NCBI RefSeq assembly: GCF_040712315.1
Contig: NC_134017.1
Coordinates: 52,449,636-52,513,635, forward strand
DNA: 64,000 nt
Direction: 5' to 3'
Source: Castanea sativa
Lineage: Eukaryota > Streptophyta > Magnoliopsida > Fagales > Fagaceae
The notes under the pieces are model-generated. The model ran no database searches, was not told the DNA's origin, and saw nothing but the letters and a program-made list of their open reading frames with translations. Made by a program: the position numbers and the translations under genes. Below are positions 23,920 to 35,384 of this stretch, one piece after another; position 1 is the first letter of the stretch; the number at the start of each line of letters is the position of its first letter.

Positions 23920-24506
23920 AAAGCATCCTGACCTAGCAAATCAGGATAAGATCACAATCCGGTTACTATTTAAAATTAGCACCAGCCACTGATATGAACA
24001 GTATCCGCATCATGAACAGTACCAGCACCCAGCAGATTCCCTGACAGGTTACTATTTCAACAGTGACCAAATCCGGAAAAGCAAGGGGACAAGTCACTAT
24101 TCATAGAACAGTAAAAGTTACTGTTCACCGACACAATCATTCAGAGTTACTGTTGCTTTCGGTGGAAAAGGTTTTCACCTCAGTAAAAGCAATTCACTCT
24201 CCGTAATTCCAGCAGCATCCAAGGCTCCCACCAGTCTATATAAGGCAGCCTCATCTCCATTCTTCAGCAGGTTCAATTCAAGGAAGAGTTCCAGAATACC
24301 TCAGAGGTCCAGTTTAGGAAAAGCTCTTAAACACAGTCCCCCTCACCCAGTTTTATCAGTATAATCAAATGGCTCAGTTAAATACCTCAGTCGGTATTAG
24401 TCATTGTAATCATATGGCCTCAGTCGGCCTTTATTTGTATTTTCTTCCGCACATGGCCTCAGCCGGCCTTAGGCTGTAACTTACCCCCCCTTTTGTCCTC
24501 AATTTT
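23920..24506 (+). promoter_or_regulatory. EPRV-A promoter / 3' region
   Basis: Non-coding region between ORF2 and the primer site. Upstream part (24000-24150) has many ACAGTA/TACTGT words in both directions. TATA box TCTATATAAGG at 24236-24246. Downstream leader/3' part contains three GGCCTCAGYCGGCC-like words (24383-24475). This is where caulimovirids place the pregenomic RNA promoter and poly(A) site. The terminal CCCCCCCTTTTG precedes the site where TGGTATCAGAGC would follow, but that is lost at the joint. Confidence 0.75.
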
Positions 24507-27241
24507 CTTGTATCTAATTTCCTCCTAAAGGTACTTAAGATGTATGGACTTGGCACTAATCAGGTTTGAGGTTTTGGAGACAGTGTCAGCTTGGATGGTG
24601 CTAATGTTTCTAGACACTGGTTCACTAAGAAACTTAAACTTGATGGTTTAGCCAAAGGGATGGGTAGTAATCCCTTTACTATCCACTGTGAAAGGATACA
24701 GGATGCAAAGGAAATGATTTCCTAAGATGACTCTGTCTGTCATGTTTTTGACAAGAACAAATGTGGTTTTAAAACACATGTTATCTTGACAAACATGAGC
24801 TTTGGGAAGTTTGAATTCAATCTGCATTTTGCCTCCACTTGCAGAAGTCAATCTCTCTTTGGACTTCTTAAAGTATCTGGAGGGAATAATTCCTTCTTGG
24901 ATGCAGTTAAGATCAACACCTGAATCAATTAAGGCTATGACCTCGAATTCAAAATCTTTGCTAATGACAATCTTGACTTTGGAATGCCACTTATGGAAGT
25001 TAATCCTAGTGATAGCATCTAAGAAAAATTGTTCGCTGGGTTCTTAGATGAGATCATTCATAGGGTTAACTATTTGATCTACTTCATCATCTGAGAGACT
25101 TTCCTCATTGCTTTGATGAGAAGTGTTTTTAAACTGTTGGGCTTTCAGCCCTTGCTTCAAGGCTATGATCTTACACCTGGTTTCATTGGCTTCTCTACGA
25201 AGGTCATCGGTCGTGACTTCCTCCTTAAACCGGGTAAACCTTTTGTAGACTTGCTCTACCTTGGATGGCTGGTTTCTTAGTTCAGGTTTATTGGTTTCCT
25301 GTACTAAGGGTTGAAGGGGTTGGGTAGGCTTTTGGGACATGAATACAGGGCCATTTGCAAGAGAAGGTCTGGCATTACAATGTTTCTTGAAATGGTCACG
25401 CTTGCCACACCTGAAACATTTCTCTGGCTTCTGTGGGATGTTTTTCCTAAGCTTCTTGGCTTTTTTATAAGTTTTGGAAATTGGCCTATGGACTTTGGTA
25501 GCACAGTTTTCATGTCTTTTCATTCTTAAATGTTTCCACTTGGCTTCTAGTGGTTCTTTCTCTAAATCAGAGGAGGAGCTACTAGAGGCTGTACGGATGT
25601 TTAAGACCTTAAGCCGACTAGTTGAACTTGGTGGAGGAATGGCTGGTTTCTTCTTTGCTAGTTCTTCTAGTTTCTAGGCAACTATTTCTAAGGCTGTTTT
25701 GTCCTTAGGATAACTGAGGCTAGTCGCGGGAGACTTGACTAGAGGCTGCTGAAGAGTTGAACGGCTAACCATTTCCTTAGTTGGGTTGGGTTCTTCTATG
25801 GTCCAGGCTTTGGTAAGGACACAAAACTGCTTGTGCTAGCCAAAATACCGTTCGAAGTATATGAAAAAGGGGACATTACGGGATATTTCCCTCATGAATG
25901 CCGTCCATGATTCAAATACTTTTTCCTTTTGTTCTCTGGTATAATTGGCTTTGTAGGCTTCTCTTTTAGTCCTGTTTTCCTCAGAACTAAACTCCTTACC
26001 TAATTCTTCTAGGTCAGGAACGAATTCTCTTTTAGTCCTATTCCATATCAGTTCCAGATGGGGATGGGGGGGGATTGCTCACGATCGTCTTCCTTATTGA
26101 CAATTGAATCCTGTTTGGCTGTGTAGCAAGGCGTGGTGAGTTGGAAATTGGTTCTAACTCCCTGAAGCTGTACACCTATATCTCTTCTAGACCTTGGGAA
26201 AAATGATCCTAAAGGTCTGGTTGAGCTACACCGGGATGCAGATCTATCTCTAAGGTAGATAGGTGACTGCTTGCTAGGCTGTTGTAGATCTATTGGAGAT
26301 CTAAACCGGGGTATATCCAGAGTTGGTCTACACTCGTAGTCTAGAGGAGTGCTAAGCCTAGATCTGTCAAAGCTAAACCTAACCATGCCGTCAGCTAGTT
26401 GCTGGACAAATTCTAGATCTGGATTCTGGGCTGGGTTTTGGATCCGTAGAGTATGGTTCTCATTCTCTAAAGTCCAATTGGCTGGGAATGTGACTTCTGA
26501 CCACTTGAGGGTTCTTGGGACCTCAATCTTGGCTCTAGGGTCAGTGGTTTGGATGAGGGTCGTCTCACATTTCTTTCTCCTATCAAGTGCTCCAACATTC
26601 ATGTTGGTTCTCATGCACTTATAGTATACTCTGTATATCAAGGCTATTTGGCTAGTTCTCTGCGTCATGAGGGTTCCATGGGTCTTGATATTGAGTGTGA
26701 GGGCTTTGATGACTGTGCTATCATGGAGATAGATACTGAAGTCTGGGAAACAGTTAAAATGGATGGGTCTGTTGCTAAGACTGGTTTCTATGGTTCCTAG
26801 GAGACTGTCATCGAATCTGATGTGACGAGCATCTCTAAGGGCCATGAGGATTGAGCTGTTCAAACCTCTTCTGGTGAGTGGTTTCACTCCAATTTGGACA
26901 AGTCCTATGTGTAGGAAGTTGTGTCCTTTTTCTTTATGCTTCTGGATGGCTGATGGGGATAACAAGTAGCACGTTTCATACTCCTTGTTTATACCATAAA
27001 CTTGCTCTATGGTCTTAACATGGTAGTCTATCTTGAACGCTCTGCTCAAGGACCATGAAGACTTATAGAATTGGCTGGTGGCTACTTTTGGGATATTCCA
27101 ATCTCCTATGTCTAGATCTAGATCGGACAACTCATAAGACTCCGAATTAATTACTCCTAGGTCTGCTGGGATATCTGGAATGGATGTTGGGTTAGAACAC
27201 CTACTGCTGGTAGAAGAGGAACTTCTAAACAACCTATTCAT
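24507..27241 (-). pseudogene. EPRV-B ORF1: MP, CP, protease
   Basis: Starts at the ATG of MNRLFRSS (27241). The 30K-type movement protein runs to 26048 almost intact, with SIYLHDSTVIKALTLN in its core. It then shifts frame in a C run and has about 50 bp missing or replaced near 26030, upstream of the capsid-like region. The CCHC knuckle is in the open part 25523-25044; protease site DSGVDLN-like codons near 24920; the pre-RT region is open at 24851-24648. RT is absent because the copy is cut at 24507. Confidence 0.9.
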
Positions 27242-27888
27242 GATTCTGGGGTTACAAGCACAAACCAACGATCACAACCTAGTCACCTTTATCCTCAAAC
27301 TTCTGGATCTAACCTTTAGATCTGAAACAAAAATATACAACTATGGGAGAGACACCTGATCTGTGAACTCCTGCCTACCATACTCTCCTTTCAAACTGGG
27401 GACCACCCTTCAACGCCTTCCCTCGGCTAACACGGGCTGACCAAACCAAAACCAGGAAGAATTTTCGGTCATCTTAGGGCTTGGAGACCTACACAGACTT
27501 TGGTAACAAATCTCACAGGCATATAAATCTGCAACAAACTTTAGGGCTAAACACAAAAATAGGAAGAATCGGGATAACAGGGGAGCAAAGGTTAATCTGA
27601 ACAAATAATCACAAAATAACAAATAGAATGGTTAGAAGGAGGCTCAGCCTACCATTTGCAGATGTAATAGAAGATGATGAAATAATAGCAGACGAAGAAA
27701 TAAATAAATAGGAATGGAAAAGTTATCATGAAACAGATGTAAAACAAAATATGGGGTATGAGAGATATATCCATAAAATAATTCAAAATAATTATCATGC
27801 CAAAATAACTTGGATAACTATGGCGGCAGTGCCGACCAACTTGATTGAATGATAAATAGTAACTTACAATTCTGACCGGGCCAAACTT
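27242..27888 (-). promoter_or_regulatory. EPRV-B leader
   Basis: About 650-nt leader between primer site and ORF1. Contains a conserved open stretch (27622-27410) ending QPVLAEGRR with only a late in-frame ATG (MTENSSW), so it is at best a short leader ORF of the kind caulimovirid leaders carry. Repeated nearly unchanged in C, D and E. Confidence 0.7.
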
Positions 27889-27901
27889 AGCTCTGATACC
27901 A
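27889..27901 (-). promoter_or_regulatory. Primer-binding site, copy B
   Basis: Minus strand reads TGGTATCAGAGCT, complementary to the 3' end of plant initiator tRNA-Met apart from the last base. Sits directly after the AACTTACCCCCC unit end. Confidence 0.85.
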
Positions 27902-27908
27902 AAAGGGG

Positions 27909-28484
27909 GGTAAGTTACAGCCTAAGGCCGGCTGAGGCCATGTGCGGAAGAAAATACAAATAAAGGCCGACTGAGGCCATATGGTTACAATGACTAATAC
28001 CGACTGAGGTATTTAACTGAGCCATCTGATTACAATGATAAAACTGGGTGAGGGAGACTGTGTTTAAGAGCTTTTCCTAAACTGGACCTCTGAGGTATTC
28101 TGGAACTCTTCCTAGAATTGAACCTGCTGAAGAATGGAGATGAGGCTGCCTTAAATAGACTGGAGGGAGCCTTGGATGCTGTCTGAAGACTGCTGAAATT
28201 ACGGAGAGTAAATTGCTTTTACTGAGGTGAAAACCTTTTCCACCGAAAGCAATAGTAACTCTAAATGATTGTGTCGGTGAACAGTAACTTTTACTGTTCC
28301 AATGAATAGTGACTTGTCCCCTTGCTTTTCTGGATTTGGTCACTGTTAAAATAGTAACCTGTCGGGGAATCTGCTGGGTGCTGGTACTGTTCATGATGCG
28401 GGTACTGTTCATATCAATGGCTGGTGCTGATTTTGAATAGTAATCAGACTGTGATCTTATTCTGAGTTGCTGGGTTAGGATTTT
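27909..28484 (-). promoter_or_regulatory. EPRV-C promoter / 3' region
   Basis: Same layout as in A: ACAGTA/TACTGT cluster (about 28250-28420), TATA-like CTATTTAAGG (about 28150-28160, weaker than in A and F), then GGCCTCAGYCGGCC repeats near 27920-28010. Confidence 0.7.
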
Positions 28485-29837
28485 TTAATCGCTATCCAAG
28501 TTATACCCGCTGTAAGGATCTTGGGAATCCTGAAACGAGTCAATTGGACTGTGATTTACTGATCCCTCTAAATCAGTAGGGGAGGCCTGTTCTTTTGATT
28601 CTAGTTGCTGTGAGTGAGCTATTAGCTGCTAGGCCAATTATTTGAACTCTTTGCTAGATTTTCCGGCAAATTGGACATAGTCTAGGGTAGACTGAGACCT
28701 TGTCCTGTGGGCGATGGGTTTCTGGATTGCGGGAGGGTAATCCTTATAAACCTGATCGATGATCGGATCAATCCTAAGGCTGTCCCACCATTTTACTGAG
28801 AATTCTCGATCTAAGAGGTTGCTGTTAATCGTGTATTTCCACATACTGATCCAATGGATCCTGTACCTCTGGGTGAAGATCAAGATCATCGGGAACTGGG
28901 ATCTGTGTCTGGAAGAGCTGCACCTTGAATCAAAGTACCTTAAAGCATCTTGTAATGGTTCTGGGAAGATTTGAGGGATAGATCCAAACATTTCCCACCA
29001 CTTAAGGAACCAGGAGGGGGTTTGGCTCTCAAAAACTTTACTGAACATTAAGAACCATGAATGATTGAATTTCTGGTTTTGGAAAAAGAGTACTTTCTCA
29101 AAGGCGTCCATGTAGTCATAATAACTGTAATGGAGTACTGAGCCTGATGGAGATCTGTAATTTTTGAGGATCCTTAACAAAGAAGGATGCTGTCCCCACT
29201 CTTTGCAACTGACAAAACTTGTGATGATGAACTTGTGATAGAGGACTATTGGGGGGTCCCCTTTGCTGAAGATATTTTCTATTTGAGTAGAACTTTCCTA
29301 GGAGAGGATGCTCTTATAGAATTGGATATTTTTCTCTGGATGTTTGGGTAAAAAATGCTAGTTTGGCGGCAGGACTTCCATAGCTAGGGCCAGGGGATCT
29401 GTTATATGAACTAGGTGAGGTTCAATATAAGAGATATGCTGAGTGAAGGATTTTTTGAGATAAGAGGACTTTCCTCTTTGAGTCAGATAGGAAGAAGGCC
29501 TTTGGGTTCGTATGGGGCTAAAAGGTTCTTCTACCTGATAAGGGTTGAGTGCTTTTGGTGCTGGAGAGGCTAAGGCTGAGCTGTAGCTGGGCTGACCATA
29601 TGAGGGCCTTTCATAATTTGGTTTTGGAATTATTGAAACCAAATAACGATTGGCAATATTTGAAGGAGAAGCAGGGTTATCCTGTCTAGGACTTTTGGCT
29701 TGGGATAATGGGACGATTTGGCTAGGGGTGATCGGAACAAGCTTTCCTGGGTTCTGTGCTTGGCTAGTACCAACAGGGTTTTGCTGTTTAGTCAATTTTG
29801 GGGGTTAGGGTTGTTGTATGGGTTTCTTCCCAGACAT
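28485..29837 (-). pseudogene. EPRV-C ORF2, unknown function
   Basis: ATG (MSGKKP) at 29837, 50 nt inside the end of ORF1; stop TAA at 28485-28487, about 450 codons. Stops interrupt it early (a CAA to TAA close to the start), near 29358 and at 28638. Same Trp-rich domain as in copy A with WFLKWWEMFGSIPQIFPEP. The TAG after KEL/FKxLA is shared with A, so it may predate integration or mark a natural end. Function unknown. Confidence 0.85.
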
Positions 29838-32800
29838 CTTGGCTATGATTCTGCATAAATTCACGGGTTAGGAAATCAGGGATGCTGTTCTGGCTTCCTT
29901 CAATGAATTCTATATCAAAGTCAAAAACTGAAAGGATGGCTTGCCATCGTGCAAAAATTTGTTTTGATGCAATGTTTTGAACATCTTTTTCTAAAACATG
30001 TTTTGCAGTTTTGCAATCAAGCCTGATTAAAAACTTTTGATTTAAAAGATCACTTTGAAACTTTGATATGCATAGTACTATGGATAATATTTCTTTTTTA
30101 ATAGTACTATAATTAATCTGAGTGGGAGTCCATATTCCTGAATGGAAACAGACTATCTGTTCAGGAGAATTTGGACTAGCACGTTGGAGGAGGATGCCAC
30201 CATAACCTATGTTCGAGGCATCAGTCTGGACAATCTTAAAGGAATTTGTTGAGGGAATTCCTAAACAAGGAAGGGTTTTGACATACTGTTTGATATGCTG
30301 GACAACTGTGGTATGGGCTGGAGTCCAGGGAGATGGATTGGTTCGAAGTCTATCAAAAAGGAGCTTGCATTGCTGTTTGAGATTTTGATAGAAATCTGAG
30401 ATGTAGTTGAGAGAACCTAGAAATCTCTGAAGCTGGGTTTTGTCTAGGATTTCATCTGGAAACTTATCTGCAAGCTGGATAGCTCTGTCTATGGGTTTGA
30501 TAACACCATGATGAATATCAAATCCTAAGAAACGAACTCTAGTTTGGACAAGTTTGATCTTGGGGGCTGAAACAACAAGACCATTGAGCTTGATAGTATT
30601 GAGGAATGCTCTTAGGTGTTTCTGGTGTTGTTCCAAAGAGTTTGAGAATATGAGTACATCATCGATGTACAGAATGGCATGACTGGAGAATGGATTAAAA
30701 ATCTCATTCATGATATTTTGGAATTCAGATGGTGCATTTTTGAGACCGAAGGATATTACGTTCCATTCGTAGTGTCCAAAGGGTGTGGTGAAGGCTGTTT
30801 TATACCTATTAGGTTCTCTGATTTGTATCTGCCAAAAACCACTCTTCATATCAAGCTTGCTAAAAACAACTGCTTTGCTAAGCCTGTTGACTAAGTCTTT
30901 TTTGTTGGGAATTGGGTACCTTACCCATTCTAAGACTTTGTTGAGGGGCTTGTAGTTGATGACTAATCTAGGGACACCTCTTTCTATCTCAGCATTCTTC
31001 TGGACATAAAAGGCTAGACAAGACCATGGTGATCTAGATTTCCTGATGATTCCTTTCTTAAGGAGGTCCTCAATCTCTGCTCTGCAAGTATCCATAAGTT
31101 CTTGGTTCATTTGGATAGGTCGAGCTTTGGTAGGGATATCCTTTTCATTGAAATCTTTGACATATGGGAGAGCTACCTCGTGTCTCTTTCTATGCCAAAA
31201 AGCTGTGGGTAGGTCAGAGCAGACTTCCTCCTTAAATTTTTCCTCAAACTTTCTGATCTCTTCTTGGAGGGTTTTATAAGTTAGTTGGTCCTCAACTTTC
31301 TTGTACCTAATTTCCTCCTGAAGGTACTTAAGATGTATGGTCTTGGCACTAATCAGGTTTAAGGTTTTGGAGATAGTGTCAGCTTGGATGGTGCTAATGG
31401 TTCTAGACACTGGTTCGTTAAGAAACTTAAACTTAATGGTTTGGCCAAAGGGATGGGTAGTAATTCCTTTATTATCCACTGTGAAAGGATACAGGATGCA
31501 TAGGAAAGGGTTTCCTAAGATGACTCTGTCTGTTATGTTCTTGACAAGAACAAATGTTGTTTTAAAACACATGTTGTCTTGACAAACATGGGCTTTAGGT
31601 AGTTTGAATTCTATCTGCATTTTGCCTCCACTTGCAGAAGTCAATCTCTTTTTGGACTTCTTGAAGTATTTGGAGGGAATGATTCCTTCTTGAATGTAGT
31701 TAAGATCAGTACTTGAATCAATCAAGGCTACGACTTCTAATTCAAAATCTTTGTTAATGACAATCCTGACTTTGGAGTGCCACTTGTGGAAGTTAATCCT
31801 AGTGATAGCATCTAAGAACAATTCTTGGTTGGGTTCTTGGATGAGATCATCTATAGGGTTAACAATATGATCTACTTCATCATCTGAGGGACCTTCCTCA
31901 CTGCTCTGATGAGAAGTATTTTTCAACTGTTGAGCTTTTTGGAGAGCATTGAGCTTTTGCTTTAAGGTTATGATCTTACACTTGGTTTCCTTGGCTTATC
32001 TTTGAAGGTCGTCGATCTTAACTTCCTTCTTGGGCTAGGTAAACCTATTGTAGATCTGTTCTACCTTTGGTTGCTGGGTCCTTAGCTCAGGTTTACTGGT
32101 TTCCTGTCCTAAAGATTGGAAGGTTTGGCTAGGTTTCTAGGTTTTGGCCACTGGGTTATCATCTCGGGATGGTTTGGTCTGACAATGTCTTTTGAAATGG
32201 TCACGCTTGCCACACTTGAAACATTTTCCTGGTTTCTGTGGAGTGTTCTTCTTGGCTTTTTTATAGGCTTTGGAGATTGGCTGATGGATTCTGCTAGCAT
32301 GGTTTTCAAGCCTTCTCATTCTAAGTCGTTTCCATTTGGCTTCTAGAGGTTCTTTCTCTTTTTTCGAGTCAGAGGAGGAACTGCTAGAGGCTGATTGGAT
32401 GTTTGAGACCTTAAGCCGACTAGTTGACTTAGGCGAAGGAACGGCTGGTTTCTTCTTTGCTAGTTCTCCTAGTTTCTGGGCAACTACTTTTAAGGCTGTT
32501 TTGTCCTTAGGATAACTGAGGCTAGTTGTAGGAGACTTGACTAGAGGCTGCTGAAGAGTTGAACGGCTAACCATTTCCTTAGTTGGGTTGGGTTCTTCTA
32601 TGGTCCAGGCTTTGGTGAGGACACAAAACTACTTGTGCTGGCCAAAATACCGTTTGAAGTATATGAAAAAGGGGACATTACGGGATATTTCCCTCATGAA
32701 TGCCGTCCATGATTCAAATACTTTTTCCTTTTGTTCTCTGGTATAATTGGCTTTGTAGGCTTCTATTTTAGTCCTGTTTTCCTCAGAACTAAATTCCTTA

Positions 32801-34081
32801 CCTAATTCTTCTAGGTCAGGAACGAATTCTCTGTTAAGGACCAAAATGTTCAGAGAATCCTTTTGCTGCTCTGGAGGCTGTTCCATATCAGTTCCAGATG
32901 GGGGATGGGGGGGATTACTCACGATCGTCTTCCTTATTGACAATCGAATCTTGTTTGGCTGTGTAGCAAGGTGTGGTGAGTTGGGAATTGGTTCTAACTC
33001 CCTAAAGCTGTACACCTATATCTCTTCTAGACCTTGGGAACTGTGATCCTAAAGGTCTGGTTGAGCTACACTGTGATGAAGATCTATCTTTAAGGTAGAT
33101 AGGCGACTGCTTACTGGGCTGCTGTCGATCTACTGAGGATCTAAACCGGGATAAATCCAGAGGTGGTCTACACTCATAGTCTAGAAGAGTGCTGAGCCTA
33201 GATCTGTCAAAACTTAACCTAACCGTGCCGTCGGCTAGTTGCTGGACAAATTCTAGATCTGGATTCTGGGCTGGGTTTTGGATCTGTAGAGTATGGTTCT
33301 CATTCTCTAACGTCCAATTGGTTGGGAATGTGAATTTTGACAACTTGAGGGTTCTTGGAACCTCAATCTTGGCTCTAGGGTCAGTGGTCTGGATGAGGGT
33401 TGTCTCACCTTTTTTTCTTCTATCAAGTGCTCCAACATTCATCTCCGTTCTCATGCATTTGTAGTATACTCTGTATATCAAGGCTATTTGGCTAGTTCTC
33501 TGCGTCATGAGCGTTCCATGGGTCTTGATATTGAGTGTGAGGGCTTTGATGACTGTGCTATCATGGAGATAGATACTGAAGTCTAGGAAACAGTTAAAAT
33601 GGATGGGTCCGTTGTTAAGACCGGTTTCTATAGTTCCTAGGAGGCTGTCATCAAATCTGATGTGACGAGCATCTCTAAGGGCCATGAGGATTGAGCTGTT
33701 CAAACCTCTTCTGGTGAGTGGTTTCACTCCAACTTGGACAAGTCCTATGTGTAGGAAGTTGTGTCCTTTGTCTTTATACTTTTGAATGGCTGATGGGGAT
33801 AATAAGTAGCACGTTTCATACTCCTTGTTTATACCATAAACTTGTTCTATGGTCTTAACATGGTAGTCTGTCTTGAACGCTCTGCTCAAGGACCATGAAG
33901 ACTTATAGAATTGGTTGGTGGCTACTTTTGGGATATTCTAATCTCCTATGTCTAGATCTAGATCGGACAACTCATAAGACTCCGAATTAAATACTCCTAG
34001 GTCTGCTGGGATATTTGGAAGGGATGTTGGGTTAGAACACCTACTGCTAGTAGAAGAGGAACTTCTAAACAACCTATTCAT
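29788..34081 (-). pseudogene. EPRV-C ORF1: MP, CP, protease, RT, RNase H
   Basis: ATG (MNRLFRSS) at 34081. Movement protein has a TGG to TAG stop just before 33889 and a CAG to TAG at 33002. A frameshift lies in the C run near 32910, after which one frame holds capsid-like region (stop at 32629), CCHC knuckle KCFKCGKRDHFKRHC, and a 712-codon open stretch 31926-29788 with protease, RT (LDMKSGFWQI, YIDD at 30669-30658) and RNase H (TDASNIGYGG). The protease site reads DSSTD where sisters have DSGAD, so the catalytic-loop Gly is lost. Confidence 0.94.
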
Positions 34082-34710
34082 GATTCTAGGGTTACAAGCA
34101 AAAACCAACGATCACAACCTAGTCACCTTTATCCTCAAACTTCTAGATCTAACCTTTAGATCTGAAACAAAAATATATAACTATGGGATAGACACCTGAT
34201 CTGTGAACTCCTACCTACTGTACTCTCCTTCCAAAATGGGGACCACCCTTCAACGCCTTCCCTCGGCTAACACAGGCTGACCAAACCAAAACCAGGAAGA
34301 ATTTTCGGTCATCTTAGGGCTTGGAGACCTACACAGACTTTGGTAACAAATCTCACAGGCATATAAATCTGAAACAAACTTTAGGGCTAAACATAAAAAT
34401 AAGAAGAATCGGGATAACAGAGAAGCAAAGGTTAATCTGAACAAATAATCACAAAATAACAAATAGAATGGTTAGAAGGAGGCTTAGCCTACCATTTGCA
34501 GATGTAATAGAAGATGATGAAATAATAGCAGACGAAGAAATAAATAAATGGGAATGGAAAAGTTATCATGAAATAGATGTAAAACAAAATATGGGGTATG
34601 AGAGATATATCCATAAAATAATTCAAAATAATTATCATGCCAAAATAACTTGGATAACTATGGTGGCAGTGCTGACCAACTTGATTGAATGATAAATAGT
34701 AACTTACAAC
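34082..34710 (-). promoter_or_regulatory. EPRV-C leader
   Basis: Leader as in B, with the conserved open stretch at 34462-34250. Ends at GTTGTAAGTTAC, where it meets the mirrored leader of copy D across a 46-bp spacer. Confidence 0.7.
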
Positions 34711-34724
34711 TTACCCCCCCCTTT

Positions 34725-34737
34725 TGGTATCAAAGCC
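34725..34737 (+). promoter_or_regulatory. Primer-binding site, copy D
   Basis: TGGTATCAAAGCC, one mismatch (G to A) from the tRNA-Met complement. Lies in the spacer of the C/D inverted repeat. Confidence 0.8.
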
Positions 34738-35384
34738 AAGTTTGGCCCGGTTGGAGTTGTAAGTTACTATTTATCATTCAATCAAGTTGGTCGGCACTGC
34801 CGCCATAGTTATCCAAGTTGTTTTGGCATGATAATTATTTTGAATTATTTTATGGATATATCTCCCATACCCCATATTTTGTTTTACATCTATTTCATGA
34901 TAACTCTTCCATTCTCATTTATTTATTTCTTCATCTGCTTTTATTTCATCATCTTTTATTACATTTGCAAATGGTAGGCTGAGCCTCCTTCTAACCATTC
35001 TATTTGTTATTTTGTGATTATTTGTTCAGATTAACCTTTGCTTCCCTGTTATCCCGATTCTTCTTATTTTTGTGTTTAGCCCTAAAGTTTGTTGCAGATT
35101 TATATGCCTGTGAGATTTGTTACCAAAGTCTGTGTAGGTCTCCAAGCCCTAAGATGACCGAAAATTCTTCCTGGTTTTGGTTTGGTCAGCCTGTGTTAGC
35201 CGAGGGAAGGCGTTGAAGGGTGGTCCCCATTTTGGAAGGAGAGTACGGTAGGCAAGAGTTCACAGATCAGGTGTCTATCCCATAGTTGTATATTTTTGTT
35301 TCAGATCTAAAGGTTAGATCCAGAAGTTTGAGGATAAAGGTGACTAGGTTGTGATCGTTGGTTTGTGCTTGTAACCCCAGAATC
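34738..35384 (+). promoter_or_regulatory. EPRV-D leader
   Basis: Leader with the conserved open stretch 35004-35216, whose first codon is TTG; the first in-frame ATG is near 35153. No convincing protein gene. Confidence 0.7.

Larger units (their letters stand above)
19159..24506 (+). mobile_element. Endogenous pararetrovirus copy A (5'-truncated)
   Basis: Plus-strand Caulimoviridae copy that starts inside the movement-protein region and runs through capsid-like, protease, RT, RNase H, ORF2 and the promoter/3' region, ending at CCCCTTTTG where a primer-binding site is expected. There it joins, inverted, to the protease-RT linker of copy B; a two-to-three base overlap at the joint suggests end-joining. 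Gene order (one long ORF with all replication domains followed by a separate ORF2) fits Florendovirus. Confidence 0.93.
24507..27908 (-). mobile_element. Endogenous pararetrovirus copy B (3'-truncated)
   Basis: Minus-strand copy starting at the primer site (27901-27889) and ending after the protease at the inverted joint with A. It is in tandem with C through an intact unit junction, as expected for integration of a longer-than-unit or concatemeric viral DNA. Its capsid and knuckle sequence is of the same sublineage as A, different from C and D. Confidence 0.93.
27909..34710 (-). mobile_element. Endogenous pararetrovirus copy C (nearly full length)
   Basis: Most complete copy: leader, ORF1, ORF2 and promoter region in order on the minus strand, about 6.8 kb. 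Only the primer site and about 35 nt of the 5' end are missing, at the head-to-head joint with D. Its 3' end continues without a break into the primer site of copy B. Confidence 0.95.

Noticed and set aside
26349..26800. Plus-strand frames antisense to the viral movement protein (also 33189, 36002)
   Set aside because: Shadows of the viral ORF1 with no independent signal.
27410..27622. Leader ORF of 70 codons repeated in B, C, D and E as a viral gene
   Set aside because: Its first codon is TTG, the first in-frame ATG leaves only about 20 codons, and conservation is no higher than in the rest of the leader.
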